DNA of 64,000 nt from Cinclus cinclus (taxonomy: Eukaryota; Chordata; Aves; Passeriformes; Cinclidae), in the NCBI RefSeq assembly GCF_963662255.1, contig NC_085046.1, positions 21,843,620 to 21,907,619 of the forward strand, given 5' to 3'. Below are positions 11,801 to 23,785 of this stretch, in pieces. Both the position numbers and the translations under genes were made by a program. How positions within the stretch are numbered: the stretch's first letter is position 1; each line of letters opens with the position of its first letter. The notes below the pieces were generated by a model. The model was given only the letters and a program-made list of their open reading frames with translations. It was not told the origin of the DNA and did not search any database.

Positions 11801-14785
11801 CTTCACATGAAATAAAACATGACTGTCACAGTATTACAGAAAAGGAAAAAAAATTTCTAAAGCTCTTCATGTCTTGGGGGGTTTATGCCTGGGGTTTTTA
11901 TCTCATCCTTGAATTATTTCCATAATTAACAGGTCTGGTAAAATTAATCATATTTGCAAATATGTTTGGTGCAGAAAAATGTAAAAACCTGAGTTTGCCA
12001 AGATTAAGGAAAAAAAATCCAGTAACATTTCAATCTTACAAATTTGTAGAAATGCTTTCCACAGCCACCAAAATGACTATATTCAATGTGAAAGCTTGTG
12101 ACATTCTGTGATACACTGGTGGTCAAATCCAGACCGCTGACATCAGAAGGCAAAAAGCATTTTTTACTATGTCTGTTCTTCATTCTCAGCCTCCAAGGTC
12201 ATTTCAAGAACTCCCTATACCTGCTTAAGAATGAGACTGGCTATACTTTATTCTTAAAGATACATTTTATCCTGACATACTGCTGACAATTGGTAAGTAT
12301 TAAATGCACTAGGACTTTTTCTTTGATATACATGACAGAGTAATCAAAACCACATAACTAAGTGCAACAAAAATTTTACTTTTCTATCTCAGTTTTAAGC
12401 ATATACTGCATACAATTTTCGATCCTAAGTGCAAAATATAACTAACATATCTATAGGATGCCAAGATCCCTTAGTCCATCTAAGCTACATCTATATTAGT
12501 AAGTAATACACACCAACCGAAATGGCTCTGTTAAGTGAAATAGCTGGTGAGGACCTGGCATCCTCCCTGCTCATATTTCATGGGTTTTTTTCTGCATCAA
12601 ACAGTGTTCTGCTCTCACAGACTGACTGCCAGCTCACCACTGGCGAACTCCTGGAGAGCATCTTCCAGTTAAGTTCCACACAAAGGGAATCATGCTCTGA
12701 GGCTGCTCCACAGTGCAAACTGAAACATAGTACAGGAGTACATTTGAGAGGTCCACTGAATTCAGTGGGTGATCCATGGATATCCTGTTAGTTTTATTCC
12801 ACTCTCAAAGCTAAAACCACCTGGAGTGCTGCTCTGTATGCAGTTCTGAGGATGAATCTTCAGACACAGCAGACTGCACTGAATCCCACTTTTCTTCTTA
12901 ACACATTGGGTGGCACTGCATGAAAACAAGTTGTTGTGGCACAGCCCACCAGGAGAAGGCTTCTGCCAGAACAGATTTCAAAACTGTTTTACCCTGTCAA
13001 ACACTTTTACCTTTCACTTCAGAATGGCTGGGAGGGTTTCAGATACCTGTGATAAAAATTACTAATCCTGGGTGAGATCTTGAGCTACATGGATTCCTGA
13101 TATGGATTCTTTTATCTTAGAGAAGTTGCAGGTCGAAGTCCTTCACTGCCCAGCCCTGCTCCCCACAAAAGCTCAGTGCAGTCATAGGACAGGTGTAAGT
13201 CCATCATCACTGTCTTCAGCAGCTGCCAGAAGGAATTTGCAGTCAGTAGATTCTCTATAAGTCTTTTGTCCTTGACCACATTTCTGAGGCACCAGTGGCT
13301 CTGACAGTAGCTTTGCAGTGTGGGCACTTCTCTGTTTGATGGTAATCCATTGGCTTTCTTCACATGTGTCATCAAAAAGCCATCAGGTAAGGGTTTGGAT
13401 TTTTTTTACTCTTTAACCTGGGGGCAGATCTGAGTCACTGACCTTGGAATGAAGGGCTCTTATATTTCAGTATCAGGCTTCCCAAGAGAAGCTGTACCTC
13501 AGGCTGCTGAAATACCTAACAATTTGATTTCTCTAGACAGTCACTGAACAAACTTCTTTTTAACAGCAAAATGGCACTACTCTGGTTTAACCACACATAC
13601 TAGCTCTTCTTTTAAAGATAGAAATGTGATCTCCACAGAGATCATTGGAAATACTTCTATTGATGTTATCCTTTTCTTTCATACCAGAAAAAGGTCCACC
13701 TCAAAGCCACCCCAAATCTTTCTCAAATGGAGTCATGTGGAAAAAACTGATTTTTCTCTTTTGATTTTAGATAAGAAAGAAAATCATGGCTTCTAATAGG
13801 CTGTCATTTTTTCTTTCAGATGCAGTCACTTCAGTTCTAGTAGCAGGGTTAGGGTAATTCTTCTTACTCTACTCCAAAGGAGGAATACCAAAGGTAATGG
13901 TTAGATGTTTTGTACTTCATCAGACTGCAAGCTGGCAAATATACTTTAATCCACTGGCACAGTTCCTACTTTTCTACCACTACTCCCACAGGAATGTTGC
14001 TGTCATCTGGAGCAGTCACTGATAACCTACAAAATGTAGTTAGTCTGGTTGTGACATGAAGGACAGGAGAGGGAATGACTACTCAATCTACAGTGCAAAT
14101 AAGACAGCATCTCAGTGATAACACATACTTGGCTTCCATAATTTTAGGAACAAAAGAGAAGAACTGTCTTTAGCCATTTTTCCTTCATAGAGGAAACCAT
14201 CCTTCATGTGGAAAGCAAGATGAAGAAATATGAAACTATGAGGCAAGTAAAACAATAATATCACAAGCAATGGAATATCTGAAATATTTTCTAGGTACAT
14301 GGTCAGGACAAGAGGAGCAAACAGGAATAACTCAGAGGCTTAAATAATTGAATAATTGGTGCCACAAATTCCCAGTGGTAAGCATACAAGGAAGTACCTG
14401 GGGAAGAGAAGCACCTGAGATGCAGAGATGGAGGGGTTATTTATCAGGAGCACTTCCTGAACTTTGGGAAAATCACATACAGTGAATGACTGTTTCAATG
14501 GCTTCTGGGATAGAAAAAGAGATTTTTTAAGGCAATAGCTCCTCTTCTAAAACAATGAGATATGGTTGGATATGGTTGTTTAAAGAGAACCCAAGGGAGG
14601 AAGCCTATTGGTGACTGGGGACATAACTTTCCTTTACGTATTTTGGAACAATTACATTATAGGGCTCAAAATATTTGCTGCATTTACTGGAGACAGTCTT
14701 TTCTTTGGAAGGAAAGTTATTAGGACAGTAGCTATTTTAAAATTATTCTGCCAGAGGCAGAAAATCATTTGGGTTAAGAAGACAC
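8841..14785. other. AT-rich non-coding stretch
   Basis: There are no recognisable genes, and open frames are under 95 codons. Short T- and A-runs occur (for example near 8934-8945 and 10051-10061). The stretch near 9000-9130 contains clustered TAAT-type motifs such as ATAATTAGAG, as seen in some conserved non-coding elements, but that cannot be judged from one sequence. Confidence 0.5.
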
Positions 14786-15449
14786 TGTTGGAAACAAAAA
14801 AAAAAAAAGGGGGGTGTTGGGGGTTGGTTCTTTCCCTTTTCCCTCTGTGGAATTTTCCCCATTGTCATGCTAAGATACCTGTTGACCAGGCCCTGGTAAC
14901 AAGGGTGGGGGGGAGAGAGAGGAAGGAAACCCCTTGATATCCAAACAGCCAGAAGAGGAAGCGGAAGGCTCTGGCTCTCGCCCCATTTCCCCCGCGGAGT
15001 TCGGACGAGAAGGACGATCGCCACCTCAATCCCATCTCTGCCATCCCAGCGTCGGGAGCCATCCTCACTGCTGTCAGACCCTGCCCTGCTGCCTTCTCAC
15101 TGTAACCTGCCACCATCCAGCACTCTGCTGAGCACCAGGACCCACACCGTGAGCGGAGAGCTCTCTCTCCATCTCTCTCTCCCCCTGGGACAGCGCTGCC
15201 ATCACCCCCAGCCCTCCTGCGGCTCTGCGGGACCCGCCCGCCCCCAGCACCGGGAACTGCAGCTCAGGGAAAAGGTGCCTGCAGCCAAAAAACACTGGGA
15301 CTGAGTTACTGTTCTGTTTGTGGGTAATTTCATAGATGTTGTTGTTCTTGTTTGTCTTGTTAGATATACTAGTAAAGAACTGTTATTCCTACCCCCATAT
15401 CTTTGCCTGAGAGCTCCCTTAATTTCAAAATCATAATAATCGGATCACA
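14786..15449 (+). mobile_element. GC-rich endogenous retrovirus LTR, plus strand
   Basis: An abrupt change from AT-rich sequence at about 14786 leads through A- and G-runs into a block rich in G, C and CpG (about 14930-15280), then an AT-rich tail with AGTAAA (15371-15376) and the segment CATATCTTTGCCTGAGAGC near 15400, which I associate with passerine LTRs. TG at 14786-14787 and CA at 15448-15449 are plausible termini. Flanking bases do not give an obvious target duplication, so the ends are approximate. Opposing frames of 60-109 codons inside it are by-products of the GC-rich composition. It looks like a solo LTR, since no internal retroviral sequence follows; a CR1 fragment begins about 270 bp downstream. 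Confidence 0.72.
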
Positions 15450-15719
15450 TTTTTTTCAGTCCAAAGGGAAGCTTCTGCTTTCCTGAGCAAACACCTGTCT
15501 TTCAAACCAGGACGGGGGGTGGCTACAAAATATTGACAGCACTTTGAGAAAGCAGACATCAGCAGAAATGATTTATGGTCAGGTCTTTTGCATGGATAAT
15601 TTGAGGGTTTTTTAAAAAGTGAGAGACATGGTGGTTACTGGAAACATTATGCCAATGACACAACTGAAACCACCTCAAATATAAGAATTCCAATAGGAGA
15701 CATTTTGACTCTATTAGTA
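15450..15719. other. Short unassigned stretch between LTR and CR1
   Basis: I recognise no feature here. It could be the divergent 5' part of the CR1 fragment that follows. Confidence 0.4.
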
Positions 15720-16650
15720 GCAGTCTAGTGATCTGAAAATGGAAAAAGATCTGCACACAGAAGGAAAACAAGGGCACATATCTAAAGGATATAAAAGAAT
15801 TGTTCAGATATGTTAAATTCACCAAAGCTAAGGCTGAGTTGCAATTAACAGGGCACATAACAAGCAACAATAAAAGATTCTACAAATACATGACACATTA
15901 AAGAAGTACAAGGAAGTATTAAGGAGATAAAATAATGAATGACTCAAGGAAGGCTATTGCATTCAATGCATTCTTTCAATTTTCAAGTAGATGTTAACTA
16001 TGATCCAACACTTAATTAAATCAAAATTTTAAAGGAGATAGCTTGTCTTTCTGAATATGGGTGAGGACATTGAAAAAGATAGAGATTTTCAATTTAGCTT
16101 AGTTCAATGACTTTCAATTAAGTAACCTTAACAAAACGACCCCCGTAATCTCTGAATCATAGCACTTACCTTGGAGAGTTGATGAAGAAGAGTAGAATTC
16201 CCTGAAGAGAAATAGAGGGCAATCACAATGTCACACTTCAAAAAGGGGAAAATATCTCTTCTTGGGAGGATACGAACACGTCCTTGAACTGTTCTTCCTT
16301 GAAAGATTCTGGGGCTATTTACTAAAAATTCTTTTCTAAGGCACAAAACAGTAAGATGGTAATAAAAAAGAGAAAATGTGGACTTATAAGGAACAAACCA
16401 TATAAAATTGATATAATTAATTTATTTGATTGTTGGCCTAACTGGATAAGGGAAAAGATACAGCTGTGATATATTTGGACTTTAATAAGGCCTTCCTGAT
16501 ATCTAGAATAGATTTAAATACTTTAGTACACAAACCAGAGACCTAACTTCTAGATGAAATCATGTTCAGGTGGGCTGCAAAAAACTGTAGAGAACATGAT
16601 CTGTAAGGGAAGATTAAGGAAAATCACAAGTTCTGTCTAACAAAGAACTG
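15720..16650 (+). mobile_element. Decayed CR1 LINE fragment containing reverse-transcriptase region
   Basis: The order of recognisable blocks follows the CR1 second open reading frame: an AAAAGATTCTACAAATACAT block near 15870, a block near 15950-15980 corresponding to the region before the polymerase domain, a TCAAAAAGGGG block near 16237, a block at about 16370-16420 equivalent to the 'HGF...K/G...C' part, and a block at about 16465-16490 in which one base change of frame restores a D-F-x-K-A-F sequence, the reverse-transcriptase segment that in CR1 reads close to YLDFSKAF. Stop codons and indels interrupt all frames, so nothing is translatable across it. The 3' untranslated part is missing. 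It is non-functional and of middle age. Confidence 0.82.
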
Positions 16651-19600
16651 GGACAACAACATTTTCTAGTATATCAGAATTTTTTTGTATGCAGTCATCT
16701 ATATGCATATATATCAGAGGCAACATATATTAAAGTTGAGACAGAAAAGCTTGAATTGCAACATAGGAGACTGGAGCTTGGAATTGGAGCAAACACTTCT
16801 CCTTTTAAGAATAGCTGAAACACCATATCAGAGTGCCTGCTCTCTTTGGGCATGTAATACTTTTGTTCAGAGAAGTTTTCTTTCACTTACTGTGCATAAG
16901 TGGTGATAGCAATATTTCAAATAAGTCCTTTTGCTTTCAAGCAATGATTGTTTCTTAGATCAACCAAAATCCTGCTAAAACTTGAGAATTATGCAGTTCA
17001 CATAGTACTTAGAGTGAGAATTAATTTTTAACCCCAACATTTATGAGAAAATATCCTTGTTAGCAGCAACATACCCTTGAATTCAGTTGGAGCTCCCTGT
17101 TTGGTTTGGCACATATATAGAGACAGTTCAGCTTTTCTGGTGACTCAGAACTGACCATCCTGTGCTGCAAGGTATATAAATCCCCTTTAAGATCCTGTGG
17201 CATTCAGAACAATGCTCACATGTGCAGAAGGTGGAGATTTCACCACACACTAAAAGCACAAGGAATAAATTTCATGGAACATAAAGGCAACCAGCCTATG
17301 TTTTGTACCATAGCCCACTGCTTTTAATACTTATAAAATATGTCCTTGAGGAAGCTCCTGCTATGCTCTTCTAGAAGCTGCTCTAACCCTCAGGGTTGGG
17401 ACTGACTCTAAGTCAGATTTAGTGCTCACCTCTAGAAGTAATACTTCCAGAACAGAGCTGGGGCCTGACTTATTGTGTAGCAAGCATGTATTGTCCTGTA
17501 CTTTTCCTAGGATGCAGAGGTTCACACTAAAGCTGTAGTATCTTCCACTGTGATCTCTTTGTAGAGGGAGTAAAGACTGAGGTGGAGAGTCACTCCTGAG
17601 CTCCCAGCAGATTGAGTTTTCCCTGTACTCCATCATCCAGTCCCCTGAGTGCATGGTGCCCTAAGTGTTTTGTAAGACTCTACAAGCATTTCTCAAACTG
17701 ATAGCGTTCTACATGACCAAAAGCAAGGTCTAGTGAGTGGAACTAACAGCATGTCAATACAATGATTTAGCATATTCACTGAAACACTGTGCATGCACAG
17801 TGTGTCTGGTTTCCTGTCGCAGAAAGAGAAATATCCAGTGAGGAAGAATCCAGAAAGTAGTCAGCCAAGTGGGAGAGCATGTGATATAAACATATTACCT
17901 ATTTCAGCATCAGCTTTTCAGAGTCTGCAACACAGTCAGTGGTAAACAGTCTCAGTTTTTTAGTATCTCTGAGACTTGCTTTAAAATGCCGGGAAAGTAA
18001 TTATTAGAAAACTAAAATTTAATGCATTGGTTAGCTAATTCCTGAAACAATAGTGGTAGCCTACCATTCAAGCATCCTTGTTTCCTTTATAAACCTCCTT
18101 ATTTACATGTGACAATCTCCATTGCTCATTCATTTCAAATAGCAGCCACCTGAACCTTTTTTTCTGTTTTTTTGGTGTTTAGGATGGGGAATTTTGGGGG
18201 TATTTTTTGTTATATTTTCCTTAAAATAGAGCATGTTCAATTAATATTCTGACATCTCTGTTTCTTCTCTTTATAAATACTCATCAGATTTTCTCAAATG
18301 CTTTCATTATTCAGATTTCTTTTGTTGAATTATTTCTTAATATAGATCTTTCCTGTATTTTTCAACTAGAATCTGACTTTCCTGTAAAAAAATAGAGTTG
18401 CTTGAATTACACATCTATCTTTTCTGCATACCATCAAGACTTTTATACAAGTTCTCATTTTTTAAGAAATCTTACAAGAGTTGCAGATAAAAAATAGAAA
18501 AGTTACATCTGATCACAACCCACTGTATCTGTTTATTTTTCTGATGACAGTATTTGCGACTCACTTGATTAGTTTGCAAGAGCTTTCTGATTACTACATT
18601 GTTTTCTAAAAGATACCAGAGTTTTTGACCACACTGTCTAGTAACTTAAAAAGAGAGCAGAAGGAAAGGAATGAAAATGAGGACAGAAAATAAATCCCTT
18701 TAACCAGGGTTCTAGTGCCTTTGCAAAACTTTATTTTCCATAAGTGTGTGACAGGACAAATATGTATATGAAAGCCTGAAACTATCACAAATAGGAATTA
18801 CATTCCTGATAAGAGCTGTATTAAAGAGTTGGTGATAAACTTCACTCCTCTGCTCACTCCCTGGTAAGGAACTGAGGTTTGACCTCCTCTGTTTTTTTCT
18901 CTCATTGCTTCCCCTATTTTCCACTTGTCACTTCCTTCCCCCACGATCTTTCTCTAACACCGGAGCTGCAGCAGCAGTGGATGATGAGCAGAATTGACCA
19001 TGAAGGGTCACCCACAGATGGGCCTAAGTCAGCAAATCTTGTGCTCCAGCTTTGAGGAGACATGGTTCAGTCTTCCAAAGGTTTATAAACTGAAGGCACC
19101 TGTGACAAAACCAATTGATTCTGCTCTGTGCTGGTTCGCGTTCCTTTATATCCTCCTTTAAAACACACAGCAAAAGATTAGCCTGAAGACTTTGAAGGAC
19201 TTTCTCCAGCCACACCATTTTCTTTCTGAAGAACTAATCCAGCTTACTTTAGTGAAGTATATTACGTCAGTGGGGGGAAAAAAGAAAAGGAAAAACCACC
19301 TCGGGGCAGCATGCATTATATTCAGAGATGAAAAAATTCACTAATATTTTCTCCACTCTAGGAAGTTTCCATTCTAGTACTCATCTTGCATTGTCTCTAG
19401 ATATTTTTTTGTCAACACCAGTGACTAGCTTGTTATGGATTATTCCTTTGAAGAGCTTCTCTTCAGATTAGCACACAGAATCTTTACCTTTTGTCAATGA
19501 CATAAAGCACATGGAATAGCAGATTCCATGGCCTGGACACCAGCATAATACTTATCTTTCTGTTTTTCTGTATTTCTGGTAAATCAGTGAAAACACAAAA

Positions 19601-22600
19601 AATAATTAAAAACATATCTTCACTTACTTAAAAGATAATGGAGGTAATTCTATGGAAACAAATGAAAGAACTTTTTTAGCAAAAGATACCTCACTGTAAA
19701 AAACATAAATAAAAGCAATATTTTCACTGATACAGGCAATAAAATCTAAAAAAATAACTTAGTTTGAATATGTATTTACATTTTCATTGCTGGCATTCTT
19801 TTTATTTTATTATTGCCTTATTCAAAAGTCCAGCTATTCTCACATATTCAAGAAAATGTGCTTTTATCCAGCCAGGTTCAGACTTCAACCTTAGAGCCTC
19901 TGTTCAAGTTAATTTTACATTCATTATCATGTGCCTTCCTCCTCTGTGCTCTGAAAATTGTACTGAAGGTGACTTATTCAAGCTAAGCAAGTACTCAGAC
20001 ATGTCCAACATGCAATGAACCTTCATGGCCCACTGGAAACCAAACACAGTATCAGGCTTGCAGTTCCAGATTAGTGTGGGATCTTATCCATGCAATAAAT
20101 TATTAGTGAACCAGCTTTTTTACCTATCTGACAGTGCTCCTCTTTTATAACACACCGTACATCTAAAATGGCAAGGGTCAGACAACATGTTCCTAAATTT
20201 ATAAAATTAAGAACCCTGTCCCATAATAAACACTGAAATGTTGTCATCACCACCTATTTGCTTTAAACATAAAAAGTCTGGAAAATGAAAACAAGCTCTG
20301 AGGCAGCTCAGGTTGTTAATAACCTCTAATTTATTTTATGCCACTTAATATTTCTATAAGGATCCATTTCAGATTTTTAATCCTTCATACCATCTACCTC
20401 ATTATAGTAATCTTTATCACTAGATAAAAGAATGTCTTGGTTTAGCCGAACATTAAAATATTAAATAAAATTAAATTCAAATAACTTATTTATCACTAAT
20501 ATGAGTTTAATTTATTAGCACAAAAATTGAGAATTAATTTAACCCAAAGTGTCACTTAAAACTGGGAAATCATATTTGAAGGTGATTGTGCCCCTAAGTG
20601 TGCCTACTTCAGTGGTACAAAAGGAATTTGCTTCTTTTCTATTCATTTCCAACATCTTACAAAATAGAGCTTCTAAGTACAAAAATGAATTAAGGTGACA
20701 GATGTTAATTATTATGAAAGGTGAGTTTTGTTGGACAAAATAGTAGAAAAATTTCTTACACAGTTTAAATCAATGAGTTAATAAAAGTTTCATTTTGTGG
20801 ACAATCAAATCTTTTGGTCCAGAGAACTACTTAAAATAGCTGAAATCTAATTCTGCGTCTCTTTTAAGAGCTGAAAATGTAATAATTCTCCAACAGCACC
20901 CATGTTCAAGCACAAGTTTGAAGTCAGATATGAGGACCTATTAAACAGAAGGTAAAATTTGAAGAGGTGGAACAGCTTAGTGGTAAAACACCAAATATTT
21001 TCCTTGTGATTTTGTACATGTACAAGGGATATAGTTTGTTTATCATTCTTTATCTCAGGACCAGGACCCCGGGTGTCATGAGCATGCTTACATTTTGAAA
21101 CAAAACATGTGGAATGCTGGGAAAGAAGAGCTAAAAAAAAAATTGTCACTTGTAGCCAGTTGATTAAAATTTTATGAACCTAAAGCCTTAGAATGTTAGG
21201 GAATATTTCTGTTCATTTTCAACAAAATTTGGTTCTGCCCTGCCCAAAGCAAATTCTGGGGGGAAAAAAGTAAAAGTTGAATTAAAAATAAAAAAATCCA
21301 AATGTGACTGCTCACATAGTATAGCAGGAGAGAAATATGCTTTACAGGTAGTATGCAACAAGCAGAGAGAACATATGGCCACTACTGCCTGTATAGAATT
21401 TAATCACTTTTTATAAAATATATGTTCTGTTTTGCTGAGTAGATAAATGGCATTTTCTCATCATGCTTTGAGGTGGAAAGCCCACCAGGTTATAAATGGT
21501 CATGATATCAAGAAGAATGATAACCAAGTCGGAGTCATGTGGTTATTTATTGTTATCTTTGTCACTTACTTCTTGTTTTGTTTTTTTTCTTTTTGCAGGC
21601 ATTCTAGAACAATTAAAATCTTAAAAAAAAATAAAATCACAAAACAAACCACATTTTCTTTTCTTATAAAACTCTTCAATGTTTTGTTAAGAATTGAATT
21701 CTAGTTTGAAGGTCTTTTTAGGAACTGTTGGAACAAGTTGTGTTGGTGCTTACGTTGAGACGTGATTCAGCCAATTATTTTTGCATGCTTTTCTTTCAAA
21801 GAACACAAATAGTCATCCTAAAAGAACTTTTCAAACTGAGTATTTTGCAAATGACTCTGCCAATATTAATAGTCTCCAGCACAGCCATATTTTGAATCCT
21901 GACAGTCACATGCTCACTTTATGTTCCAGAAAAGCCATAATGGATCTGTGCTGTATTTAAGCCCTGGGGTTACATAAGTGGTCCATGACTTTCAGTGTTT
22001 CTTTCAACCCTACACCTACACACACATTTATATGTGGCCTTATAGAAGTTAAATAAGAAATCAGACTCTGTGTCTTATACTGTCCCTCAGACACTGATGG
22101 ACAGCAAGGAGTGAAGACCTAGGACTGTTGGGAAAGCCTTTAACATTAACATTTTCTCAGAGGAGAGGGGGGCCTTTATTAAACACACTGGAAAACTACA
22201 TGACTGCATTGTGACAAGAATCATGGAGCAGAAAGCCTAATTCTTGCTGCATTCAAGAGTCAGCATGAGGCCCTGTGCTAGCCAGTGTACAAAATGAAAA
22301 AACTTATTGCTCCAAAAAGCTAAATAAAAAAATCAAGAAGTATATTTTAGTACTCTTAGATGGAGAAAATGTGATACAGTATGACCATGTACTATAAAAT
22401 GGGATATTATATATACATGTATGGTAGCATCTATTAAGAAACTGTCTTTGAATAACTAAAAAAAAAATTAAAACAAAGCTCTCTGCACTAAAATAGAAAG
22501 AGAGGTAATTTTACAATGTTATTCTTCCAGTGCAGCAACACACTTGCAGATTCTTTTGCAACTTGAATATATTTAAATGTTGATAATATTTACCCATCCA

Positions 22601-23353
22601 GTCCTACAGGGAACACTGACAAAAAACCCAAATGATTACAGTGTGAAACCTTCCAAGAGTGCTCTGGATTTTGCCCAGCTGTCTCCCACTATTTTTCCAT
22701 TGCTTTTCAGATTTCATGTTACAAACTTAATTTTGAAGCAGTATTATACATGTTTATTTGATTTCCTGCATTTTCCTCTTGGCAAAGAAAAACAAACCAA
22801 TATTGACAAAGATGGCTTGTATAGATAGGTGATTAGAAGATAGGACATAAATCTTATTCCATCATGATGAAGTAATATACATGGTGGGCACAACTGCAAA
22901 CAATGAATAAAATATTTAATTTTAACACTATGGAAAATGAGAAGTGAAGATTGCAGCAATTTTGAGTGAATAAATGAGTGAACTTCCATAAACAATCTGA
23001 AAGGATTTTATCATATAGTAGAAAAACTGCAACAGGATTTGTTAAAATAATCTAATGGTTTTTTATATGCAGAAGGAGAAGAAAGAGAACATGGAAAAAG
23101 GATGTAGAAGCTATTCAGACTCTGTTCCCATTAGGAACAAAACATTACATCAATATCTTGGGTGAGAGGTTTAGTAGCTGTAAATCAAAATGGCATAATA
23201 GAAAGACATTGTTTGAAGATTTGGCCCCCTAACACTTTGTAAGTAGGAAGATCGTTAAAGTTAATAAATATTTAAGAAAAATATTCATCTTGTAACATAT
23301 CTACAAACTACAAATGTCAATTAGATACTGGGTAATCATCCACACTTGAGAAG
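16651..23353. other. AT-rich non-coding stretch
   Basis: No recognisable genes or repeats were found, apart from a 20-bp palindrome at 17784-17803. Open frames are at most 100 codons, and the 100-codon minus-strand frame at 20847-21149 has no motif I know. Confidence 0.55.
17784..17803. repeat. Perfect 20-bp palindrome
   Basis: ACACTGTGCA is followed without spacer by its exact reverse complement. The centre is TGCATGCA-like, with alternating purine and pyrimidine. No second copy was noticed nearby. It may be chance in a 64-kb window. Confidence 0.95.
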
Positions 23354-23785
23354 TGTGGAGACCTTGAAAGGCATTCCCTACTTAGGGAAACACTAATGGT
23401 TTCTCTCATAGCAAGCCCTGCTCTATCAGACCAAAGTGCCCCAGTTCTGTTCCCCGATCACCCCATGCCTTCCCTGTCCCTCAGTCTTTTGATCATTCCC
23501 ACCCTGTTCCCCTGTTGTTTTCCAAGCCCTAACCCCACCCCTGTGCTCCCCCCATGTTCCCTGGTAGCTGGTCCTTGATGCTTCTTCCCCCACCCCAGAA
23601 CCCCTGTGTATTTAAAACCCAGACCCTCAGACCAAGCCAGTGCTTTTTGCCTCTGACCCTGGACTGTGCCCATGCATGGCTGAAATAAACAGCTCTGTGG
23701 AAAACCCTTGCAAAGGTCCTTTTTGCTTCTTTACCACATTAACAGCTATCCAGGCAGCAACAGAGAAGACTCCACTGTCGCAACA
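23354..23785 (+). mobile_element. Probable solo LTR, plus strand
   Basis: A C-rich U3-like block (about 23400-23600) is followed by the TATA-like TATTTAAAA (23609-23617) and the polyadenylation signal AATAAA (23684-23689), about 70 bp apart. The end is a CACTGTCGCAACA terminus, similar to the U5 end of alpha/beta-type avian retroviral LTRs. TG at 23354 is a plausible start. No matching target duplication was found, and no internal retroviral sequence follows, so boundaries and class are uncertain. Confidence 0.68.

Noticed and set aside
14865..15295. Cluster of GC-rich frames on both strands, or a host CpG-island promoter
   Set aside because: The surrounding sequence has LTR organisation, and the frames are opposite-strand by-products of GC content.
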